Assembly (NCBI GenBank): GCA_021234155.1
Contig: JAJEKV010000013.1
Span: 20,726,521 to 20,790,520, forward strand
Direction of reading: 5' to 3'
DNA length: 64,000 nt
DNA from: Isoetes taiwanensis
Lineage: Eukaryota; Streptophyta; Lycopodiopsida; Isoetales; Isoetaceae
A program made the translations under genes and the position numbers. A model generated the notes under the pieces. The model ran no database searches and was not told the origin of the DNA. It saw only the letters and a list, made by a program, of their open reading frames with translations. Positions 55,791-64,000 of the stretch are shown here, one piece after another; the first letter of the stretch is position 1, and each line of letters begins with the position of its first letter.

Positions 55791-56565
55791 ATGTGAGTAT
55801 CAAGTTGCGAGGCACAAATTCAGGTAGCAGTTCCACATTTCTCTAACAAAATTATGATCTTCTCTATCTTGCACTCTGGTTGCTTGGCCATGACCGCTGG
55901 CCGACCTTCTACATCAGGCTTCTATTCCCTTTCCCTTGAAAACTTTGGCTCTTTAGCTAATCCATTAAGTGCTTGTTCCTGGCGTTGAAGCCAGATTTTC
56001 GTTGAGTCTTTATGTCTGTGTCTTCTCTGTGAGTCAAAACTGTAAAGACAGGGAGCTCAAAGATGGGTCACACCAGAGAATGACCAGGGATTATGCAAAC
56101 TGACAGAGGCATTCTCCAAAGTTTAAGTGATCCAATCTCAGATTAAGATATGGGATAAGCATTTTTGGCAACATTATACTTGGTGCCAGGGCTTTTAGGA
56201 AGCGACTTTAATGGTTCAACCGACTTTAGGAAGCGACTTTAATGTATTTTTATCTGCCGTGCATTGTGATTCAACCAAGATCATCTGCAGCCATTTTTGT
56301 TAGAGTTTTTCTTTTGGTTGTCTGGTATTTGTCTAAAATGAAGGACTCTAGAGCAATCTTGAGCATGTTCTTCATGCAAAAAAAGTAAAAAAGTCGTTAA
56401 TGTGGATGGAAACCGAGGCAAAGGTTTTAAGGATTCAAATAGTTGCCTATATGGTGGCAAGTAAGCAAGTTAAGCATCAATCAAGCCAAGCAAGTGAAGG
56501 GTTGGTGTTTCACATTTCTTTCTTTCATTCCCCAGGTTATATTTTCATTCTCATCTGTATGTTGT
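55791..56565. other. Spacer without recognisable gene
   Basis: Short frames only. 56213-56240 repeats GACTTTAGGAAGCGACTTTAATG twice. Confidence 0.45.
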
Positions 56566-56796
56566 AACCAGTCTTGTAATAAAGCATGTGATCACAAGTC
56601 ATGTTTGGCTCATTCATTGCGCAACTATATGAACAGGTTGCAAATGCCAGTCAAGAGGATAGGGTTTTGCCTTGTGGACACAAGAATAAATCGGATTAGA
56701 TTATCTGCACTAAAGCAACGCTTTTGCAGGTAAATGGCTAGCTTATAAGCGAAGCTTTATCAAACAGCGATTCAAGCCCAAAGCAAATTATGTTCA
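56566..56796 (+). repeat. Segmental duplicate of 63691-63840
   Basis: Same orientation, high identity (GATCACAAGTCATG, AACTATATGAACAGGTTGCA, AAGCTTTATCAAACA). Here a further ~78 bases (56651-56728, ending TTTTGCAG) are present that the other copy lacks. Confidence 0.88.
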
Positions 56797-56909
56797 CTGA
56801 CAAGGCATTCTTCGTATAAACCATAGTCACGCCTATAGTCTGTTTTCCTAGAGCTAGGCACTCATTCTTTGTAGCTTTCTTCCACCATGATACATTACAA
56901 TGTCTACAT

Positions 56910-56921
56910 GGTATCAGAGCT
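56910..56921 (+). promoter_or_regulatory. Primer-binding site of the short LTR element
   Basis: TGGTATCAGAGC directly after the 5' repeat, initiator Met tRNA type. Confidence 0.85.
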
Positions 56922-57871
56922 CAGGCATGGCTGGGAGTTAGCATTAATAAAATTTGGTGAGGATTGAGTGCTTCTTGCCGAAAGTTTACAAGCTAAAACA
57001 GATTCAATTTGGCTTTCCAACAAGCCAAGGTTCATTGGAATCACATATTGTTGGGAGACCTTGCAATTTGGTTGCAAGAATTGGTCTAGAATGGGTCTAA
57101 TACGCTGGGTCTAGAACGGGTCTAGAATCTGGTAGCTCGAAAAATCTATGCAGAGATTCATTCAATCTTGCAAGTTTTTCGAAAGTGGAAAGGCTTAAGT
57201 CAGCAGTCTATTACACGATCTGGAGTTTTTGGAGTCTATTACACGATTTCAAGTTTGGCAAAGATTTGGTACGTTTTTGGTAAGCTTTTGTCGAAACGTT
57301 AGATTACTTAATGGTTCGGATCTGGAGTCGTGGAAGCTCTGGTGTCGTGGTCAAGATTTCATAGATTGAATCGGGTTTGATCTGAAGATCTGAGAGCCGA
57401 TCTGAACTGGAGTTAGTGTGTCGGAATGATTTTTGGCATGGGGGTGCAACAAATATTGACAATTGGCAGAACTATTTTAAGGGAAAAAGTGCGTTGTGAA
57501 ATTTTTACCCGATTCTTTTTGGAGAAGCTGCGATTTTTCCCGGCAATTCCTTGCTAGGTTTGGATTAAGGGGCCCGCAAGGGATTTCCAGCACAAGCTGG
57601 GTACGACTTTGGGTCTGATTTCTCTGGAGGGGCTTGCAGCACAGCAACCTGGGTACAGATTTGGGTCTATCTTTCAGGAGGGGTTTGCAGCAAAACAAGC
57701 TGGGCACAGCTAACTGGAATTTGATTCACAGCTAACTGGAATTTGATTCAGGAAGCTAGCTTCATTCGTTCTATCTGAGAATATTGTGAGAACTTGTTAC
57801 TTGAGGATGCCTATATTTTCAGGGACTTCTCAGGTGCTCGGATTCATGAAGGGTAAGTTTCTCGCCTGCAT

Positions 57872-58459
57872 AATTATGAAGAATGGAGCATTCGCATGAA
57901 ATGGGCCTTAGTTTTTCAAGGTTTATGGGATGTAGTTCAAAGGACGCCGAAATTGTATAATAACCACATGTTATCCCAAGATCATCAAGCGTACCAATAT
58001 ATCATGCTCACAATTGATGAGATGGTCTGTCCCAAATTTTTGCAGAGCTCATTTCTTACTGCCAATCAGCTGTGGAATCCTTTGAGATCCCAACTTGGAC
58101 AGCATCCTCACCTAGTGTTAGCCCATGAGCAGCAGGGTTTTGCAAAGAATATCAAGGCTAAGGAGAAGTCTGAGGACAAATGTGAAGTGTCACCTCCTAT
58201 TTTCACTCTTTCAGCCGAAGAACTTTCTTTTTTACATGATGATATTTGGAAGGAGGTTGCCACTCTATCAAACGGGATGGAAATAGAGCAATGTCTTACA
58301 TTAGCTGTTTTATGGCAGCCATGGCTACTTTTCTGGCTAAATCTACTCCATATGGTGAACTCTTGTACAGGTGTTTTGAGTTTGCAGCAGTGTTCGTCAT
58401 CAGGAGGGGTGTCAGATCTATATGCTAACGTGTATGATGACGTCACACTACTGACCTGA
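57872..58459 (+). CDS. Gag-like protein of the short LTR element
   Basis: The frame enters before the first ATG with NYEEWSIRMKWALVFQGLWD, the start of a UBN2-type Copia gag. It continues LTIDEMVCPKFLQSSFLTAN and QLWNPLRSQLGQHP. The C-terminal half is not gag-like (hydrophobic LLFWLNLLHMVN), suggesting a frame change after about 58160. No zinc knuckle, protease or pol follows. It might act with proteins of a related complete element; that is inference. Confidence 0.6.
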   Translation, partial: NYEEWSIRMKWALVFQGLWDVVQRTPKLYNNHMLSQDHQAYQYIMLTIDEMVCPKFLQSSFLTANQLWNPLRSQLGQHPHLVLAHEQQGFAKNIKAKEKSEDKCEVSPPIFTLSAEELSFLHDDIWKEVATLSNGMEIEQCLTLAVLWQPWLLFWLNLLHMVNSCTGVLSLQQCSSSGGVSDLYANVYDDVTLLT

Positions 58460-58603
58460 CACACTGCATGCCTGCACGTTGTTGTTGACATGGCATTCTT
58501 CATATAAACCATATTCACGCCTATCTGTAGTTAGTCTGTTTTCCTAGAGCTAGGCATTCATACTTTGTAGCTTTCTTCCACCATGATACATTACAATGTC
58601 TAC

Positions 58604-59858
58604 ACATTTTATTGTGAATAGGTACATGTGAGCTTGCATATAAAAAATAGCTTTCTTGGATGGGGATGCTTGTGATTTATACTAGGGTCGTTACTGGCTA
58701 TGTTCGAGACATTTGTTAGGGACAAAACTGCAAAAGCAATCATAATAAATGAATTTAATCACAAATGATAGCCTACATATTACAACAGGGTTGGAAGGCA
58801 GGTTCTATTGGTTTTTTGGGCATGCATATTGTGGTTCCTTGTTCATGCGTAGGGTTCAACATTGAGGTGTTTTTACAAGGTATCTTAATGTTTCTCTCAT
58901 TTTGAGCAGATCCTTTAAGCCTTTTAAACAAAAATAATGTTTACATGCAAGCAAATAATTTTATCTCCATGCAACTCATGGTTGAGTGGGGGGTTGTGGT
59001 TTCTTCAAGGTTCTAATTTGCCATCTTCATAACCCTTTCATGATACCCTTTTGCCCTTTTCATGATACCTTATAGAAGAAAGTTTGTATCCAACAAACTC
59101 TTTCACAGTTTTGTATTTGAAATTTGTTATTGATCAGGATTAAGACATTGAACACTTGTCATTTCCAAGTAGCTGGACCTATCACTAAACCTTCTTCTTC
59201 CCTCAGTCAAAACTATGGCATTTGTAATACTATGGCTGCTGCAATCAATTTTGCTGCATATGCTTGTACACATGTCTGATGTAGCCTTTCTTTAAATGCT
59301 TGCAGGAGGGATTTTCTAAGCTCTTTTCACTGGATTCGTCTGATTCTATCCTGGGCCTCCTATTTTGATGCAATTCTTAATCATTTGTTATAATGATAAC
59401 TCGAGTCTGTTAGTGCAGATGATGGAAGAAGCAAGATCTCACAATAAAGACCTGAGAAATTGGCAAAATATGGACCTAATGGAACTAATCGGGCATAATT
59501 ACATATGTCTCTCTTCGCCTTTAGAGCTTGAAGCAGACATCAAAAGAGGTCCACACTAGGATCATAAGGAGAATGGAAATGGAATTAATATATTTTAGCA
59601 ACATTTTGGTGTATGCAAAACGTGATTCACTTGTGGATGTAGTGGAAGCCTTCCAATGAGCTTCGTATATGAGATAGTTTGGCGTGAAATGTCTTAATTG
59701 GAAGATTTGTTGGAAACAAACTTTGCCTTCAAGCATTGGAATGGTTTGAAAAGCTGCAGTTACTAAAGATACCTCCAAATGTTACATCTTGAAATCTTAT
59801 GCCATGGATCTATGAAGTACATGCTAGTATTCTTCAAATAAATTCAAGGTAAGCCTCC
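58604..59858. other. Spacer without recognisable gene
   Basis: 58680-58770 (GAGACATTTGTTAGGGAC, AATGAATTTAATCACAAATG) matches 63870-63940 and so belongs to the same segmental duplication. Nothing else recognised. Confidence 0.5.
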
Positions 59859-59978
59859 ATATGTATTAGCATTATAACAGGGGGTTTTTTTTGTGTTTTT
59901 GTACGCTTTTTGGCATGGTTTTCCTATGATTTCGGTGCTGTATTCATTGGGCCATACTAAATAGTATTTCTAGAGTGC
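59859..59978 (+). repeat. Left module, copy 4
   Basis: ATGTATTAGCATTATAACAGG start (3 bases longer than the others), hairpin ATACTAAATAGTAT (59954-59967), TCTAGAGTGC at 59969-59978. Confidence 0.9.
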
Positions 59979-60312
59979 AAACTTTTTTCGGAGCGTTGAT
60001 GTGGATTAGCTTTTAACAATCTAATCCGCTTCTTATGCCGAGCTCCCTTATTCATATGCATGAACCCAAAAAAGCTCGTTTCTCTCGTGGCTCTTGTGGT
60101 GGTTTTATCCGTCGTCTTGCGTCGTACCGATCCGTCTCCCTCTATCCTCATCCAACAGCTTGTGGTATGGAAGTTTGTGCTTTTTCATGACGACATAATC
60201 TTCCATGACGAGATTGAACAATGCATGAAACGGTGTTTTTCTCGCTTTTTTCGTTTCTTTTTGCTTTTATGCTACATATTGCATTCATCTTTTATAAACA
60301 TTCCGCAGAAGT

Positions 60313-60716
60313 GTTGTGTTACTTGGTTTTGGTTCTCAAGATTGTAACGTCGCGTGGAGATTTCTAGCATGGTGAAGTGGAGATGGAAAAAGATCGCCTA
60401 TAACAACCGCAACTTCCCCTCTCGCTTAGCATCTCATTGCCTTTTAGTACGGGCCCGAAGCCCGACCGCATGCCAAACCCAAACTGTTATCGCTTTAATC
60501 CGAAACCCTGCATGGCGGGGCCAAATCGAAACCTAGCAATACACCTAGCATTAGAATCGCATGCCGCCCAATCCTTTCCTTGAATCCAAAACATTCCCAT
60601 TCGTATTCATCTTCTTTAAAGATTTTACGTAAAGTCTTGTGTTATTTGCTCTTGGTTCCACGGTGATTCAAACGTGCGTGGAGATTTCTCAAATGGTAAA
60701 GTGGAGATGGAAAAAG
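60313..60716 (+). repeat. Two-copy repeat in unit 4 cargo
   Basis: About 82 bases at 60313-60394 (GCGTGGAGATTTCTAGCATG, GTGGAGATGGAAAAAG) recur at 60632-60716. Confidence 0.85.
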
Positions 60717-61494
60717 TTAAGCTAAAATGGTCTGGCCGGGTGGACGATCAGAATCGTATAAAAAAAGCCGAAGTAAACAATGTAATTGGTTGTCGATTTC
60801 TCCATATAAGTGATTGCTTGCTGCCGATTCCATCGCTTAACTAGCTAATGCTCATATCAAGCTACAAAAAACTTCCGAAAACCGATTAAGCCCATAGGCC
60901 AAACCGGAGCCACTAGTCGCCATAGCCATATCTGCCGAGCTTTCCCTCAGAAGCCCAACCGAACCGGTGTGTAGCATGGTAAGATAACCCGTTTTCAACA
61001 TCTCGCAAAGACCACAGTTAGATTCGGCCCTCACATCTTTCTATTCAATTGGATTTCCATGTGTTCAAGCAAGCAGCTGCCATCATCGATCCATTGCAGA
61101 AACCCTAACCCTAACCGTGACCGAATCTCGAATATCCTATTCTTTCCTTTAACTATTTCCCTTTAAAATTAAAAATGTCGCCTTTCTTTCAATATCTAGC
61201 ATTATCTACTGCCCATTCATGTTGAGCCTAGGCTTCAACATTATGGCCATTGTTTAAGTTTCTATGTAAAAATAAAATGCTACAATATCTAACATCATAA
61301 CATCTACTATATTAGTTTTTATGGAGTAGATAACGCCCTGGGCCGAGGGTGTTACTTCAAAAAAAATTTTCGGGCCATCAAAATGGCTCGGGTGTGCGCG
61401 TACAATTACAATTACAAGCTTGTGTTATTCTTATTATAATGCTATATGAAACTTTTAACCTTGTGTTGTTTTTTAATGATCGTAGCCTATTACA

Positions 61495-61806
61495 ATGAGA
61501 CGAATGGCACGTAAAACAGACGAGGCTCAACCTCAACATCACGAATGGGAGTTATACAAGCGTAAGGCATCACGTGCGGGTAAACCATCCCTGCACAAGA
61601 AGATGTCGCTGAAGCTCAAGAGGCACAAATCAATCCCGGTAACGCGACCGAGCTCAATTGAGAACTTCATGCTTGATGCACATATCCGCTTGGACATAGA
61701 TCAGCAAAAGGCAATTACGTGGCGCGAAATAAATAAAGCTAATCAGGCTTCTCTGCTTACAGACTATTTGATAGGCAAATCAACCAAGATTTGTATCGTA
61801 TTTTAA
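61495..61806 (+). CDS. Hypothetical basic protein fragment in unit 4 cargo
   Basis: An open frame of 103 codons following a possible acceptor (TGATCGTAG, 61477-61486). It begins MRRMARKTDEAQPQHHEWEL; the middle is Lys-rich (KKMSLKLKRHKSIPVTRPSS) and then comes LDIDQQKAITWREINKANQA. Composition is protein-like and unlike the A+T-rich flanks. I do not recognise it; a captured exon is the best guess. Confidence 0.3.
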   Translation: MRRMARKTDEAQPQHHEWELYKRKASRAGKPSLHKKMSLKLKRHKSIPVTRPSSIENFMLDAHIRLDIDQQKAITWREINKANQASLLTDYLIGKSTKICIVF

Positions 61807-62031
61807 ACCACTATCCACTTTAAGTGCTCCAAAACTATTATAATACCTTGGATTTCTAAATAAAATGCTTTTATAGCATATATAATTATATTACATTATG
61901 CTTTGATATTATAGTTAGTCATGTTTCATTTTACTATATTCCCTTTTTTTTCTTAATGCTGCATATTACATAACACATATTGCTACATGTTTTAGATGTC
62001 TTTTATATTCTCACGTCCGTTTTTTTTTTTA

Positions 62032-62512
62032 TGGCCCGAAGGGCCAAAAAATTTTTTTAGTATAATAACCAACACATAACTACCATTGACATTAATTAAT
62101 ATAACCATTGAATCCAACACAATTAAATTAAAATCCCCCTTAAACCCCCTTTGGTTTGGGTGCATATTCACACGGGGTGACGGGGTGAGGCGGCGAGAGC
62201 CCTCATAATTGTATTTTTTTACGCGTCTTAAATCAACACCATATAGTATTCCGGTTGAAATCTTATAGTATTTTGCAAATCTTGTTATACAGTATAGCAA
62301 ATCTTGTACTTGCATACCCCACAAATGAGGAACTTTACGTATGGTGTAGATTAAGGAATAAGGGGCGAATATGCCAATCCGACAGCTCTCGATGCCGGAG
62401 TCACCCCCGTGAATATGCACCCAAACCAAAGGGGGTTTAAGGGGGATTTTAATTTAATTGTGTTGGATTCAATGGTTATATTAATTAATGTCAATGGTAG
62501 TTATGTGTTGGT
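62032..62512. repeat. Right module, copy 4 (right arm truncated)
   Basis: The left arm starts ATGGCCCGAAGGGCC. Box AAAATCCCCCTTAAACCCCC at about 62130, spacer about 62175-62400, then the right arm up to 62512 lacking its last ~35 bases including the GGCCCTTCGGGCC hairpin. Confidence 0.92.
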
Positions 62513-63654
62513 AGTTATGACATGTGCGCTGCACGCTGCACGTGTTTCATTTTCATAGGCATGGGGTGTCCTTGACAAACTTTTAGTATGAGATTATATT
62601 TCATGGACCATTGTAATTGCACCTGTCCATTGCTTGGGCCTCACATTGTGCATGCCGCCTTAAACCGAAGAAGGAAAGGAAGTATAAAATTAAAGGATTA
62701 ATTTCACCAAGGCAAAGATATGTGGCTGCCCTCAGAATGTCAATTCCATCTTCACTAAGGGACCGACCATTGTGAATTTTTGGAAGGGTTAGACTTTTAA
62801 AAAAAACCGCCCTGTTTACTTTTGAACACTCCTAGTGGTTAAGCTTCCTTCTAAAAGTGTTTTTTGTTCTTTACAAACTCTTATAATATAAAAGCAGCCT
62901 GTTTTGTTCGTTTTATTTCATTTGAAAGTTTTCTTCCCTTGTAAGCATGATTTAATTCTTTAGATCAATTGGTGTAGTTCTAATTATGGCATGTTGTTTG
63001 CTGGCTTTTGAGCAGCATTCTATCATTTTTTGCAAGTGACTCTAGATAGATTATAAATTTAATTAGAGGAAACACAAATAACTAATGTCCTGCTTGTTGC
63101 AGGTGTTTAGATGTTCATATTATACATTACGCATGAATGTTGACTTAATGATGCAGAAGGCAATTTGTCTTAAGATTTTCATATCATACACATGTCAATT
63201 TCAAGCTTAGACTTGCCTTGCATTTGAACCTCGTGAAAATAATGCATGTATGCTACATATTCTAAACGAGGTGCACCCTGGACTACCACAAAGTGTCGGA
63301 TCGTCAATCCCACGGCCCAGACTGTATGTTGGAGCCTCGGACACCTCTCGTTCGATTATGCTCAATTATGATTGGGGACGCCTATGATTTTAAGATGTCG
63401 ATCTGGAGTTTGCCTAAGGTTTTGATGGTATATCGAGCCTCTATAATGGGTTTAAGCAAGCTTTTAGAATATGAAATACTGGGGGATTGAACCTCTACCA
63501 AAATAACTCAATGTCCTAATAAGACTACTTTAACCAATCTAACCAAAGAGCTAATGTGACTATTTTTTTATCTTAAATCTATGTTTTTTTTTTAAATAAC
63601 CCATTGAATTGTTTTAGGGATATGGTCTATGATTTCAAGAATTATATCTATATC
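62513..63654. other. Spacer without recognisable gene
   Basis: A short frame 63293-63490 has no motif. The DNA may be part of unit 4 if the terminus at 63690 is its true end. Confidence 0.4.
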
Positions 63655-63690
63655 AAATCCCCCTCGAACCCCCGTTATTTTGCTACATAT
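63655..63690 (-). repeat. Right-type terminus of the palindromic element family
   Basis: AAATCCCCCTCGAACCCCCG followed by TTATTTTGCTACATAT. Its inverse starts ATATGTAGCAAAATAAC.GGGGGTT, 23 of 24 bases as in the left modules. Its inner part (GGGGGTTCGAGGGGGATTT) resembles the box in the right modules (GGGGGTTTAAGGGGGATTT). Confidence 0.8.
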
Positions 63691-64000
63691 TTGTAACTAG
63701 TCTTGTAATAACGCATATGATCACAAGTCATGCTTGGCTCATTCATTGCTCAACTATATGAACAGGTTGCAAATGCCAGTAAATGGCTGGCTTATAAGCA
63801 AAGCTTTATCAAACAATGATTCAAGCCCAAACCTAATTTTGTTCAAGACTATGTCATTATTTATTGGTCATTTTTGAGACATTTGTTAAGGATGGAACTA
63901 CAAAGAGCAATCAATAAAAATGAATTTAATCACAAATGATGGTGATATTACAGCAACCAAGTGTAGACCACTAGTACAACTAGAAGATACTAGCAAGTGT
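63691..64000 (+). repeat. Segmental duplicate of 56566-56796 and 58680-58770
   Basis: The copy starts exactly after the terminus at 63690 and lacks the short LTR element, so it represents the state without that insertion, with some divergence at the joint (63840-63870). Confidence 0.85.

Larger units (their letters stand above)
56797..58603 (+). mobile_element. Short LTR element with gag only
   Basis: Near-identical repeats of about 110-120 bp (about 56797-56908 and 58487-58603) share GGCATTCTTC.TATAAACCAT, TGTTTTCCTAGAGCTAGGCA and the end ACATTACAATGTCTACA. After the first one comes TGGTATCAGAGCTC, a Copia-type primer-binding site. Only a gag-like frame lies between, so this is a small non-autonomous LTR element (TRIM/LARD-like). 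No clear TSD. Confidence 0.8.
59859..62512 (+). mobile_element. Unit 4 of the palindromic element family
   Basis: Left module 59859-59978, cargo of about 2.05 kb, right module 62032-62512. The right arm of the right module is cut at GTGTTGGT (62512), so there is no inverted cargo. A terminus of related sequence at 63655-63690 could be the actual right end (total 3.8 kb) or belong to a different copy. Confidence 0.7.

Noticed and set aside
56910-56921. tRNA gene
   Set aside because: TGGTATCAGAGC is the primer-binding site. No cloverleaf surrounds it, and I saw no convincing tRNA or rRNA elsewhere.
61102-61117. Telomeric repeat CCCTAA
   Set aside because: Only two units in a row, as expected by chance or in plant promoters; not a telomere.

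Overview
The window is nuclear DNA from a land plant. It has spliced genes with GT-AG introns, A+T-rich spacers, several Copia elements and LINEs of plant type, and one gene that matches plant BOLA2 along its whole length. A Penelope-like retroelement without an endonuclease, plus a protein fragment of a type I associate with mosses and lycophytes, point towards a non-flowering plant (bryophyte, lycophyte, fern or gymnosperm). I cannot name the species.

Layout. 1-5.5 kb: no recognisable gene, ending in a long TTG microsatellite. 5.7-9.8 kb: internally deleted Copia with both LTRs, itself split by a 0.7 kb inverted-repeat element. 9.8-11.6 kb: decayed LINE. 11.7-13.3 kb: tandem duplication of about 0.8 kb. 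13.7-14.4 kb: BOLA2, the only gene I consider intact, with a 23-base micro-exon. 15.2-18.3 kb: Copia remnant on the minus strand. 19.0-28.4 kb: Penelope-like element with direct terminal repeats, an intron-containing ORF1 and a 720-residue reverse transcriptase. 28.4-30.8 kb: LINE ORF1. 31.5-40.9 kb: a 0.7-0.9 kb inverted repeat enclosing a LINE that is split by a 3 kb insertion. 42.7-43.8 kb: exon-like segments of an unrecognised gene. 49.8 kb: a Helitron-type 3' end. 50-55.7 kb: F-box pseudogene split by a Copia with 195-bp LTRs and a clean TSD; the middle of that Copia is replaced by foreign DNA. 56.8-58.6 kb: short gag-only LTR element.

The main discovery candidate is a family of four dispersed units at 21.2-25.0, 34.7-37.8, 43.9-46.9 and 59.9-62.5 kb. 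Each starts with the same ~117-bp left module, which contains a 14-nt hairpin with a covarying base pair and the motif TCTAGAGTGC. Each then carries 2.2-2.4 kb of different cargo, including dehydrogenase gene fragments and DNA of mitochondrial look. Each continues into the same ~530-bp palindromic right module, two inverted arms around a ~225-bp spacer. In three copies the palindrome goes on past the right module into an inverted copy of the unit's own cargo (about 745, 290 and 140 bp). In one copy the spacer is flipped. Two of the units sit inside other transposons, so they have moved. I do not recognise the family.

Almost everything else is layered transposon debris. Nesting gives an order of events: the LINE and the Penelope-like element were present before units 2 and 1, and the F-box gene before its Copia.
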